Assembly: GCA_013400975.1 (NCBI GenBank)
Contig: WBMZ01008645.1
Span: forward strand, 124,001-188,000
Direction of reading: 5' to 3'
Source: Atrichornis clamosus
Taxonomy: Eukaryota; Chordata; Aves; Passeriformes; Menuridae
Length of the DNA stretch: 64,000 nt
Position 1 is the stretch's first letter; each line of letters starts with the position of its first letter. Under the pieces are notes generated by a model. It saw only the letters and a list, made by a program, of their open reading frames with translations. It ran no database searches and was not told where the DNA came from. This document shows positions 36,862-48,200 of this stretch, one piece after another. Both the position numbers and the translations under genes were made by a program.

Positions 36862-38335
36862 GCACTATTGGCAGCACACAGAAAGAAGGGAAAAATCTGC
36901 CTGTTCTTGCTCTTCCTGTTTTGTCAGAACTGACAATTAACAGATGGGGTCTCGATAGCCCACAGCAAACTTTTCATTCTATTGCTCTCCAAGCTAAGGG
37001 GGGAATGAACTTTGGGTAGTTCTAGTCTTATTTTCCATTCCTTGTTCTTCTGTGAAACAGAAGTATTGCTTTCTGCAACAACAAAATAATTAAAATGTTT
37101 CTGACTGTACAGAGGAGAAAAGAAACCCCTGATGGATCTGAACAATCCGTGGCAGAATCCATCACCTGGAAAAAGTGTTTTTGAAAACAACAGTGGTTTA
37201 TATGTTCAGGTAAATTGCTATATGACTTCCCCAAACACTGCTGAGGAACCCAAGGGGAAAATGTGGAAACGTCTGCATTGGGTTACAAAAAAGTAGAACA
37301 AGTATTGTTTTCACCATTTCTCTATGCACATCTCTATTACAAATATTCTGTAGCTGTCATTATTTAACAATTCAGTCAATGACAGATCAGTCAATTCAGG
37401 ATCATCTGAGCCAGATGCCTTCTGTCTGCTCAGCTCTTCCAACTTCCAGCTTGTAAGTCTTAGATGGGAGCATTTAATGTGGATGCTTTTCTAACACACC
37501 TGCACAATTTAATTCCCTTTGTTCTTTTCCTTGGATGGATTTAGAAACAAAGGACAAACCCCCCTCAGCACACCCTAAACTTCCAATGGTAGGGGGAGGT
37601 TGAGACTAAAGTTGTTACTTGATGGGAAGGCAAACTAAAAAATACAACTCAAAAAAAAAAAAAAAGCAAAAAACCCCAACAAAACCAATCTTAAAAATTA
37701 AATTATTTTCAAGCCACTAAAATATTTTTTCCAACTCAATCACAGTGCTGAGTTCAGAGAGGACTCTGAACATGATTGTGTCTCATGGCATGAATTACAT
37801 TTTCATTTCAGGTCCCATAATGGAAATGACCCTAATCCAGATTCTTTAGAGAAGATGTTTGCCCCTTATCATCAGCTTCATTTAATTTAAGAGAACATGA
37901 AAAAAAAATTTAAAATTAAAAGGTATAAATCACATCCCTGTGTTTGTTTTACACACGTGATTTTTGTGAAGGAATGCTGGAGAAATAAAGAGCAAAGAGG
38001 CAGATAGAGCACTTGAAATGTTTTGACTGCAAATGCTTGCAAAAATAGTTTATTCCAGTCAAAATAAGGTGTCAGGAATAGACAACTTCCCTAAAAATGA
38101 GACTTAAGGTCATAATGGCCAGTGTGTAAATGAATGGGGTTGGATTCTTGAAGTTTAGTGGGTAAGCACACTAAGATTTGATCATATTAAAACAAACAGA
38201 AAAGAATAGGTTTTTGTCCTAAATAAATAAAAAGAAATTAATAAGACCACCTCAGGAAAATACAATCAAAATCCAGATGAATTATATCAGCGGAAAAATC
38301 ACATGTAGCAGTTTTGTGCATTAAAAACATCCTGC
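36862..38335. other. Non-coding stretch with A-rich tract
   Basis: Contains a poly-A/A-C tract at 37651-37690. Otherwise unique AT-rich sequence with minor overlapping minus-strand frames (68 and 88 codons, 36924-37234), not recognisable. Confidence 0.55.
37651..37690 (+). repeat. Poly-A followed by A/C-rich tract
   Basis: Fifteen consecutive A's at 37651-37665, then GCAAAAAACCCCAACAAAACC. The layout resembles the other A/C tracts in this window more than a SINE tail. Confidence 0.8.
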
Positions 38336-38339
38336 TGCC

Positions 38340-38560
38340 CTGACAATCCCCCAGCACAGTTCTCCTTCCTTTAGGCCAGGCCACAGCTCATGAGGCGCTG
38401 GCAAAGTTTTGCATAAGTAGAAATTTTATGAGCAGGTTGGTGCCACAGCAGGCAGCTCAGAAACACCAATAAATTGACCCCAAGGCTTGGAGGGCTCCTG
38501 GCATTATTTCAGTGACTCAGCACAGGAAATGAGGCTCATTTTTGCAGAGCTATGAATTGT
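38340..38560. promoter_or_regulatory. Candidate regulatory block with NF-E2/MAF site
   Basis: GTGACTCAGCA at 38512-38522 is the exact reverse complement of the NF-E2 consensus TGCTGAGTCAC. It therefore also serves as an antioxidant-response or small-MAF heterodimer site with an embedded AP-1 core. The surrounding 200 bases are GC-richer than their flanks and non-repetitive. The motif is seen directly; a regulatory role is inference. Confidence 0.32.
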
Positions 38561-41055
38561 AAAGTTATAGAAAGGCCTGTGAGACTCTTGTGCTCCATAC
38601 ACACGTGATTCAAGGGGCACACAGAGGTAATAAGTGCATAGTTAAGTGTGCTTTTATCCGTCAGGTTGGATAATCTGGTTGTTCAGGGTCTACTCTCTCC
38701 TCGAGGATATTTTTCAGCAACTGAAATAGCTCAGGTCACCCACAGATCTGCTGGGCACCTGAGAGGCAAAATAAAACTGGTTTGTTTTGATCTCTCCACT
38801 TTAGCACCTCTGTGTTTAGAAGTGTGCACCTGCATAAGCTGCAAGAGCAGTTGGGTGAGTGAGTGAAAACAATAAAATCTACGTGAGCACAAACACCACA
38901 AGGGCACTTCAATATTTCAGTAGGAATTAATCCCACAAATGGCAGCACCAATGTTGTGTTTTCACAGACCTCCTAGAACCTGATTGGCAACAGCTCCTGC
39001 ATTGTGTCAGAAATGGTGACATTATTAAAAAGCAGAATGACATTCTCAAAATCTGCATTTAGATGAATAAATACAGGTTGAGTGGTTGCACTTGAGGCAA
39101 TCATTTTGGGAGAACTCTGTCATGGGGTTTCTTTCACTAGCAAGTAAAAAACCTTTCTCTCGAGTTTAGCAAAGCGTGCTGAAAGAATGCCAAAAACCAC
39201 ACAATTAGAGATGCTTGGAGTAATGAAGAAAAAAAAAAATATTTCTTATTGTGCTACCTTAAAGAAATACAAATGAAAAATTGTTCTGATATCCCACTTC
39301 CAAAATATCTTAAAAGGAATAAAATCTCCTTCCACAAGCTTGCTGTTGGTAGCAAGCATTCTGTGCCCAGATACACAGCACAGTAACAGAATTTATTATC
39401 TTTAAATGTAAAATTAAAAAAAAAAAAAAAACAGCCAAATCTCCAGGGGTGACTTTGCACTGTCTCCACAAGCTGCACCTACATCATTTTCAAAAGTTAG
39501 CCCCCTGTGGAACACAGCCCTTGCCGATGGGAAAATAAGGTTGACTTGTCAATACTGAAGTATCTGATTGTGTTCAATGTACAGGACACAGAATATTGCA
39601 ATTAGTCCCTTGTCCTGCAAGACAACTGTGTTATATTGAACTCTGGCCAGCTAGGGATGGGGTGGAGTGATAGGATGTTTACCAGCATTTTGAGTAACAC
39701 ATCCTTTTAGAAGGCCCAGGGTTTTTTAACCTCTCTTTTCCCATTTCCACTCCTCTTGGCTTGGGTCAGCCCTTGTGCCTTTTTGTGGGTGGCAGAAGCA
39801 CAGAGTGTGTGCTCTGAAAACAAGTGACAGCAGTTATGTTCAGCACAGATCTGTGCAGTCATCATCTACTGGGAGAATTGATAAAACACTTCAGGATTTG
39901 TCTCTAAAGTTTGAATTGACATCAAGTCTTTCAACACATTCTTTGCTCTTGATACTTGCCACAAAAAAAAGAGGATTCAAAGATGCCACTGTCACAGTGC
40001 TGTTTCACTGCACAAGGAAAACAAAACACAAATGAAAAACCATATTTGTACACCTGAATAGTGCAGAATAAAACCATAAATTGCATCAGACAGTGAACAA
40101 GTCACTGTCCCTTTCTATTAGCAGGGGTTGCAGGCAGACCCAGTGTTACAGAATGTTTCGTTCGGCATTTTTCCTTTAGGTGTCACATAAATTAGCCAGA
40201 AGAAATATTTAACTTTCCTCAGGAACAAGCTGTCTTTGTCACTTTGTCTTGACTTCAACTGTGTGCTTTAGACCCTGCCTGAAGAGTTTTTGAAGGCTTC
40301 TCAACATCAGAAACAGAAGCTTCTCCCTTTAAATTGCAATAACAGCAGTGCCCAACTGAGCTGGTAAAACAGGAAGAAAACTTATCTTAATTGCAACATT
40401 CCTGAGGTCTACGCGATGAAATCCTGGGTGGAGGAAAAGTAGGAACATTTCACCACTCACCCATTCCAACTGAAGGCCAGGGAGAAGCCACTAAAGAACA
40501 GAAATTTCTCAGTGACTGTTTTTAGGGTTTTTAAAAATAATTTATCAAGACTAAAATTATTTACAGAAAAGCAACGACAGCTGTAAAATGTTTTTCAGAA
40601 TACAGTTTGTAACAACTCCAGAAGTTGCCTGTATACCAAGTTCTCTCATGTCTTTGTAACATGAATACAAAAAAAAATGTTGAGCCAGACCTTTATATAG
40701 TACAAAGAACATAAAAAGCACTGACTTAGTGCTGCCTTAGCGTGATTCAGGTCAATTCAAGGGGGAATTGAAAAAATGGAAAACTTCATCACAGAAGTGA
40801 ATGATAAAAGAGATCTAGATTTCTCATTGAATCATGTCAAGTACCTCTAAAATGACTCTTCATAAAATACTTGGTTTTAAAAAATAAAACTAACACACAC
40901 AAAAGATAATAAAAATAGATAATTCTGATTTACCAAGACATCTTTGAGCATGTTGGCTTGACACGACTCACTATCCATCAGAAGAAGAGAGCTTTTGGGT
41001 CTGGACTTGCAGAGCAGGGTGTGTGGGGGAATGCTCATGTTGATGTTACACCACC
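38561..41055. other. Non-coding stretch, poly-A at 39416-39431
   Basis: AT-rich unique sequence. A 16-base A run at 39416-39431 has no recognisable retroposon upstream. Frames are 60-90 codons on both strands and unremarkable. Confidence 0.55.
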
Positions 41056-41056
41056 A

Positions 41057-41105
41057 CAATGTGTTATTTATCATGCAATGTGTTATCATCACAATGTGGT
41101 ATTTT
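41057..41105 (+). repeat. Three-copy imperfect short tandem repeat
   Basis: The core CAATGTGKTAT occurs at 41057, 41076 and 41092, with start-to-start distances of 19 and 16 bases. The copies differ in their ends. It is a small local expansion without evident function. Confidence 0.7.
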
Positions 41106-41417
41106 AATTCTGGTATAATGCTTCCTCTTACAAAAATGTCAAATACAAGCATTTTCCTGCAATTACAGACTGTTTCGATAGATAAAAGGAATTTGTCTTA
41201 ACAAGAAAGGAACTAGTCTCTAAAGTTTAAAATACGTTCTTGCGTGTCTGTAGAGAAATACAAGTGGAAAGAGAAAATTAAAATCTATCAGAACACTGTG
41301 TCTTTAAAATAATACCGTATCAACCCAAGACATTTCAAATTGTATGTACCTCTATGAGCTAAGAAATAACAAAATACCTTATTATACAGGAGCACATTCC
41401 AACAAGGATGGGGGACC

Positions 41418-41568
41418 ACGCTCTGGAACAGAGTGCCCAGAGAGGGTGTGGAGTCTCCCTCACTGGAGATGTTCCAGAAGGGTCTGGATGCAATCTCTGT
41501 GCTCAAGCAGGGAGGTGGGGCCAGAGGACACACTGTGGTCCTTCCAGCCTGACCCAGTCTGTGAGCCT
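41418..41568 (+). mobile_element. CR1 LINE 3'-end fragment
   Basis: A 5'-truncated CR1 copy on the plus strand. Diagnostic words in order are GAGTGCCCAGAGAGG, GTGTGGAGTCTCC, CACTGGAGATGTTC, GTCTGGATGCAATC, CAAGCAGGGAGG, CACTGTGGTCCTTCCAGCCT and a degraded tail CCAGTCTGTGAGCCTGA. These match the terminal part of avian CR1 (end of the reverse-transcriptase frame plus 3' UTR). It comes from a different CR1 variant than the copy at 31.2 kb. Frames across it (69-124 codons, both strands) are remnants or chance and not functional genes. Confidence 0.9.
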
Positions 41569-44500
41569 GAGGGAAAGACAAAAATCCACTTGCAACTTCT
41601 GCACTCCACTTACTTAAGCTTTCATTGAGTAGAGTCTGAAAAAGACTCCTCCCTGTTAACACACATCAGATGTGAGAGACCCAAGTTAAGATCTCTGCTG
41701 TCTCGATGTCTATGCTGGAATTAACTTTTCCAGCAGCTGCCCATGTCCCTGAGCAGTGCTCTGCCACCAGAGCTTTTCTTCTGCTCTCTCCTCTTACCAT
41801 CCTACAGCAGAACAGAGTTCAAACCCAGCACAAAAGCTTTGGTTTCCCTGCACAAACACTTCTGTCATTCCGTCTGCTGTGACAGATGAAGCATCATCCT
41901 GGCAGAAAATATGGCAGCTGCAAGCAAGGCCAGAAAGGCACCAAGAGCAACGCTGTGACCTTCCTCTGGTCCCTGTGCCAGAACACAGGGATGTGCCCTC
42001 CAAGTCACGACAGACTGCACCAGAATTCAAACCCTGTGGCCTCCTAGGCTACACGTTTTAGGTGTTGAATCAGAATATATTTACTGAACTTTGCATGCTG
42101 ATAACAGCCAATCAGACAAAGACAGGCACCAAGTTTTACAGTTGCCCACACACTGTTTGATGCCACCTGTTAATATGTCAGCAGTTCACTGGGTGCTGAA
42201 TGATGATAACAGACAGTGGCCAAAACCTAGAGTCTGGGATAAATTCCTTTAGGATATTTCCATGTCATTGATCTGGGTGGATTACACCTAGCAGGTAAAG
42301 GAGTTTAAGGGGAACTGTGCACATGTGGGGCAGCAGGGATGGGCAGAACATTCCCAGCTGCTCATCCCACACCACCACTGGGAGATGTTTGCTCAGTGCT
42401 ACTGCTCTGGTCATACCCATTAGCAGCCAAAAAATTGCCCTCTCCACGGAACTGCTCATATGGACAACGTTAATCCCTTCAGCGGTTGGATTTTGGAGAT
42501 AGAGGATCCTACCTTTACCTGCAGAAGGATCAACTGCATTTGGTGAAGGACCTCTTGGGCACAACACTCTGAGTCCCATGCACTCTTCAAAAAATTGCCC
42601 ATGATAATTGAAGTAGACAGGAGGCTTATTTCAGCCAAAGCTGTTTTACAAGAAATAGCTTTTTTCTGATTGTGCTCCACTTCAACAGTCCATACATAAT
42701 TTAAAACCAATATATTTTCAATTATTTTGAGTTCCCTAAACAAGAGAATTTTTATGGATGTTAAATATAACCAGGTAATCATTAAAATATTGCTTGTGTT
42801 GCAATTTTTTTGCAGTTCAAAAGCAATGTTAAAATTTCTTAGTAGTAAATGAGACCTCTAGGGAGGAATGGTTAGAAAGAGGTTTAATCAGATTTTCCAG
42901 AAGAAAGCAGAGGAAAAATCCAGCAAAATCATCTTCAATTTTCCTGGTCTTTTGGAATCAAAGTCAAGCCCAATAACTCATCCATAGTAGTTATTCCAAC
43001 AGAAATATGTTCCTAATTTCATGCAAAAGTACTGTCCAGGTGAATTTAATTGCTTAATTAAAAGTTCAGTGTTCAAACTACAAGTAGGCTACAAGTGCTG
43101 TGCATGGAAAAAGATAAAAATATTAAACTATACATACATATAAAAATATAAAATCTATCCAAGATAGACAGAGGTGTTGAGTCTTACAATTTTCTTCTGG
43201 TTATAACTGATTTTCTCATTAAAATCCTGTATGTAGATTTAGCATTTCCTGGAAGCTGATTGTGTTCTACCTCAGGGGAAGAAGTTGCCTGTCATGCATC
43301 CATCACCTGCTGCTCCACTTCTGAGCCACCAAGTTTTCCCTTCACAGTTTGCTTTTCCATTTCCTAGGGTACCATTTTCAAAAGCACCAAAGCTGTGAAA
43401 ACTCCTTAGTTTAAGTTCTTCTGAAAGTGCTCCTTGTTGCATTCAAATGGGATTGATGCACTACAAAGAGCTGGAAATAAACCCTCAGTTTCCACTGCAC
43501 ACTTTGAGGCTGGTAGATCTCCACCCTTACAAAAGAGACTTATTCAATCACAGCAGCCCCCTGAGACTACAGAACATTGTACAAATAGCTGCAAAACATC
43601 CTACATTTCTTCTAGTTTTGAAGCCAATGCAAGTTTTATCTCCACTTTATGCATGGGTATATCAAAAGCCAGATACGATTAATGCCTTCAGAAGTCAGAC
43701 TGAGCGAACCCCTTACCTCTGGCATTATTAGACACACAAAAAGTGTGCAGCTGTTTTTTTTATCCACTGGAAGAGTGGTGGACTCCAGGCCTTGGTTGTC
43801 AAAAGACTTTATATAGTCAACCAATACTTGAAAGAAATACAAGTGGAAAAATTCTATGAATACATGTTAAAACAGCTCCTTGCTGTCTCAGCATGTTTAA
43901 GGTGACATCTTTTACCTGGTTCTTAAGAGATCCTTAGGGAAGGATTAGGAGAACATCTCAAGGCATATAGTTACATGGTACATAAATTACATTTTATGCA
44001 TTCAGGGTTAAACTAAACACAGGGAGAGCATGAAGTGGCTCCACACTGCCAGAAGAGTTCCTAAAAATCCTACAGTATTTTTGCAAGGACTGTGTTTCCA
44101 CAGGAAAGGAATTTTCTTTCATTTTCCTCCTCTGAACTTTGGAAGAAAACAACCTAGGAGCATCTTGGCTTTGAAAAGTTATTCAAACTACAACTGTATG
44201 TAGCCAAAACTACCAAACAAACTGGGGGCTTTGCATGTATTCTGTACTTTCTTGACATTTAAAAGCAAGTGCATACAAGTATTTGGCCAAAATTTACAGA
44301 CTGTACTAAAACCATTAAAGACAAGACCAGCAATATTAAATGAAGGCAGATACATCAGGAACGCTCTTCTAACACTCTTCTTTTCTGTCACCAGGAAGAA
44401 GAGAAAGAAAATGTAAGCTCCATGAGTGCTGACTGTTAGGTTGCTCAGAAGAATAAATGTCAAAAGAAATTAAACTGTCTAGAGTTCCTATTAATTTGTT

Positions 44501-45220
44501 TCTTGTATATTGAAGGAATTAGAAACTGAGAGGCATTCAAAAGAAGAAACCTGATCAACAATATTAATTTTGGTGTGCAAATAGTTTGAGGATAAACAGT
44601 GATAATCTCCAGACCCAGCAGAGTGCTTTCCTTTATTTAGTGAAGAAAACAACATATACTTGTATAAAGGCTATTTAAAGTCAATTAATTTACAGCTCAC
44701 TAAGCTCATGTGTCAGAGCTCAGTGCTATTGAATTACATCTTTTGTAACCACACTACACCCTTTTGCTTTTAGGGGAACAAACCACAAGTGGCAGAATTT
44801 AAGCTACAGCTGGAAAACTCGGATCCTTTTGGTAGTTTTTGCCACTTCACAGGTGTATTTCCAGGTTAATTTTGTAAGAGGATTCAGTTTGCTGTCTTCT
44901 CTTTGATTAAATTATTTTTAAGCCCAGTACGGCAAATTTGAAAAAAGTGAAATTTTTTTTGGTGAAATCCAAAAATTGCACAACCAGCTGTTTTCATGTA
45001 CCTTAATCACTTAAACACTGTCTTAGCACTAATTATCATCACACAAGTTGACAGACAAATCTGCTGCCATAAACAGCAGCACTGGCTTCTGGACTAACAT
45101 TGCTGCTGTCCAAGAATAGATGGTAAAACACAGAGCCTAAAAACAGATCCACACCTGACCTCAGCTTCTTGTGGGATACCAACTTCCCCATGTGCCAGAA
45201 CAAAACTGGGACTTAAAATC
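41569..45220. other. Non-coding stretch, nothing recognisable
   Basis: Unique sequence right of the CR1 copy. Two overlapping plus-strand frames (82 and 94 codons, 43434-43731) and one of 101 codons (41756-42061) show no family resemblance and lack convincing splice signals. No RNA gene was seen. Confidence 0.5.
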
Positions 45221-45236
45221 TTTTTTTTTTTTTTTT
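45221..45236 (+). repeat. Poly-T tract
   Basis: Sixteen consecutive T's, so A's on the minus strand. I did not recognise a reverse-oriented retroposon to the right of it. Confidence 0.85.
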
Positions 45237-48200
45237 AATTCCTCCTCAGTGCTATTCCCTACTGAACAGGGGGATCACAGTAGGTGTTTAGTGCATTACA
45301 TGAGCTACTGCTCTCCTCTATTACTGCATTGGTCATCTCAGTGAACCTGAGATGTTCTGGTAAAAATCCCCATCAGCGACCCTGACACTGGGATTTGCTG
45401 ATATGAAATCAGCTTTACTACACACACTCAGATTTAAGACTGGATCTTATGAAATTAGTTGGAGCTGTGCTCTGTAGTTTCATGCTGGCTGATTTATTTA
45501 TTCTTTAAAAACTTTAACATATCATTCTGACAAGTCAAAGTCAGCATGGCAACTTCTAACTCAACAGATCTCTTCCCTGTGTGCATTCCATGAGCTCTGC
45601 TGAGCAAGTTTTGCTGGCCCAGGGTTCCAGGACCCAAGAGCCTGCCTGCACCAAGCCAAGGGGCCGCGGCCAGACCCATGTCAGATCTCAGTTTAGTGAA
45701 ACAATCAAAGATTACAAGGTCAGGATACAAAGAGTATATAGGGGAGAACTGTGAGGAGTGGGCAGAGAAAGAATGGTGAATCAGGAGGTGCTAAAACCCA
45801 GAGTGAGGACATTAGAAAGAGCATAACAAAACTGGAAGGATGTATAATTTAAAGGAGAAAACAGAGGAGTGAAATAAGGGAATGCTTTATTGCATTGCTC
45901 AGTTACAGTGATAAACCAAAGTGATATACACCTAGCTAGCACAGAAGAAACAGAACTCAAAAGAGAAGAAAAACATGCGAGGAGTCCATAAATTATTTTG
46001 CAAGGTATGGTATTATCTGATAGAAAATTTAGTGCTAGGATGTTACAATAAATAATCCAGTAAATATTAGCATTACTATGTGGAAGAGAACAAGCTGGGA
46101 TGGGAACGTGAACTGAAGTCCACGGAGGGCAGGGAAATGCCTAAAGCAGGGTTGGTGTTACCATTTTGGGGAGAGATGAAGAGCACAAGAAATCCATCTC
46201 CAGTGTTGTAAGTGACATGAGTTTCTAAAATGTGCATCAAATGAAATACCAGAGAGATGAAAAAGGCCCCCCCTCAGCAGAAAGCTCCAACCTCACTGCT
46301 GAGACAGGATGCCAGGGAAACAGCCACGTTTGGGTAGCTGGTTCCACTCCTGTGCATTCAGGGATGCTTCCCTATCCATCAGGAACATTTATTTTTCATC
46401 TACTCTCAATGAGCAGAAAGTTGTATCCAAAACAGGCAGGATAATTTGTTCCACTAAGACACAGTAGATTTGCTCCATGAGTGCTAAGGATTAGACTCCT
46501 AAATTACCTGATTTAATTTTCATTTTACCAAAAATCAGGCACTTTAGTGGAAATAAGACCGTGAATTTAAGTCTCCTGAATGTCCTGGGGAAAGTTTTTT
46601 CAGGCTGAGAGCATGGCCTGAAAGGACCTACACAATTACAGCTGGTGAAACACTTAAGTGTTTGTTTCTATTATCAAGAAATTCCTGTCTTTTATTTAAT
46701 CCTTATTTATAACTATTAGCACAATTGTTAGATGTGTCTCATATTAACAGAAAACAAATGCTTCCCATTCTTGCACAATATTATAACCTCAATAAAGCTT
46801 TTTCTAGGTGTTGCTGTTAAGAGATGTGTCCTGGGTGTTATGCTGTGGTTTATGGTGTTTTGTGAAAATAACACTTAAAGCCATAGAAAAATCAAACATC
46901 CCAAGCAAGGAAGAGTCTTATGAAAAGCAAAAAAACATTGAGGAATTTTGTATTATTATTTTTAATCAAACACAGTCATCAATGCCATGTAAATTGTTAT
47001 GGATATGTGTGCACAGATGTAAAAATTAACTTGTGCTCTGTGGAACAAGTCTCGAGATGCAAATCATGTGCCTTTTTGAAACTTTGTGATTTGGTTTGTA
47101 AATTTTGTAATCCATTTTCTTAGAGTTGAGGCAGGACAAAAAACCCAGCTATGATAAAGAACAATGAACCTAAACCAATGCATATTTAATCTCATCTTAA
47201 AGAAAACAATTCAAAACTCATTTTGAGAAACATGGAGGTGTTGCCCAAGTTTTACCTTGTATGTCAAGCTGATTTGATATTTAACATTCAAAGTAAACCA
47301 AACAGTGCAAACAAGCTTCCTTTAGAACTGGAGATGAAAAATGGATAGAAGCTTATTGATTCAACAAAACTACCATTTTAGTACAAAGTTCAGCTTTAAA
47401 CTTCCACCAGAATAACTGCAATGGGAAAAAGGTTATTTATTTAAAACGTTCACCAATGTATTTTTGGGGGTGATGGGGGATGATGATGAGTTGGAGTTAC
47501 ACACAAAGAGTGAATTCTGGCTTTATCAAACAGAGGAAAAGGGAAGAAAATCCAAACCACCAAACACGAGAAAATGCCTTTTCTGTAAGAATATTTTCTT
47601 CTGTTTACTTGACATATCTAGTCCAAATTTGTTTGTCTGTGTTCTGCATAACTTGAACTAATTCCCTCACACTTCTTGAACAGCTTTGCTTCTTGAAAGC
47701 AAGGAAATAAATGCTGTGAACTTGGTAAAACTGCAGTTTTCCAAGGGAAGGAGGTTGGTCCACAGCACCCTGACCCCAGCAAGGCTTTGCATTCCACTGC
47801 TACCAACTTGACAGCCAACAGCCAGAGAACAACCAACCAAAAGATCAAAGCACAGGTCCTGCTGAAGACATCAGGGTCCAGAGTTACAGCAGTGCCCAAC
47901 ACAAGAATGACCAGTAATTTAGTGCTATCAATAAGTACTTTCACAAAAGAAATTTTAATTTGTCGTGAAATTTCCTGAGTTGATTATTTAGCTATCAGGC
48001 TGCAGGAGTACCTGAACAGAGTAGAGACATAAGCAGACAAACTGATGCTCACTGCAGCATTTGGAACATCTTTTTTTTTTTTGAGTACTGATTGTACAGA
48101 TACAGAAATGTTCCCTCACACAAGCAATTTCAGATGGAAACATTGCAGAATGCTTTACAAAAACCCACTCACCCACAGATTATTTCAGATTCAAGCTGTG

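Noticed and set aside
40090..40130. ACAAGTCACTGTCCCTTTCT resembling the MIR core
   Set aside because: The match is limited to a short word and the flanks do not follow the family.
41288..41662. 124-codon minus-strand frame
   Set aside because: It is the reverse strand of the CR1 fragment and its flanks, not a gene.
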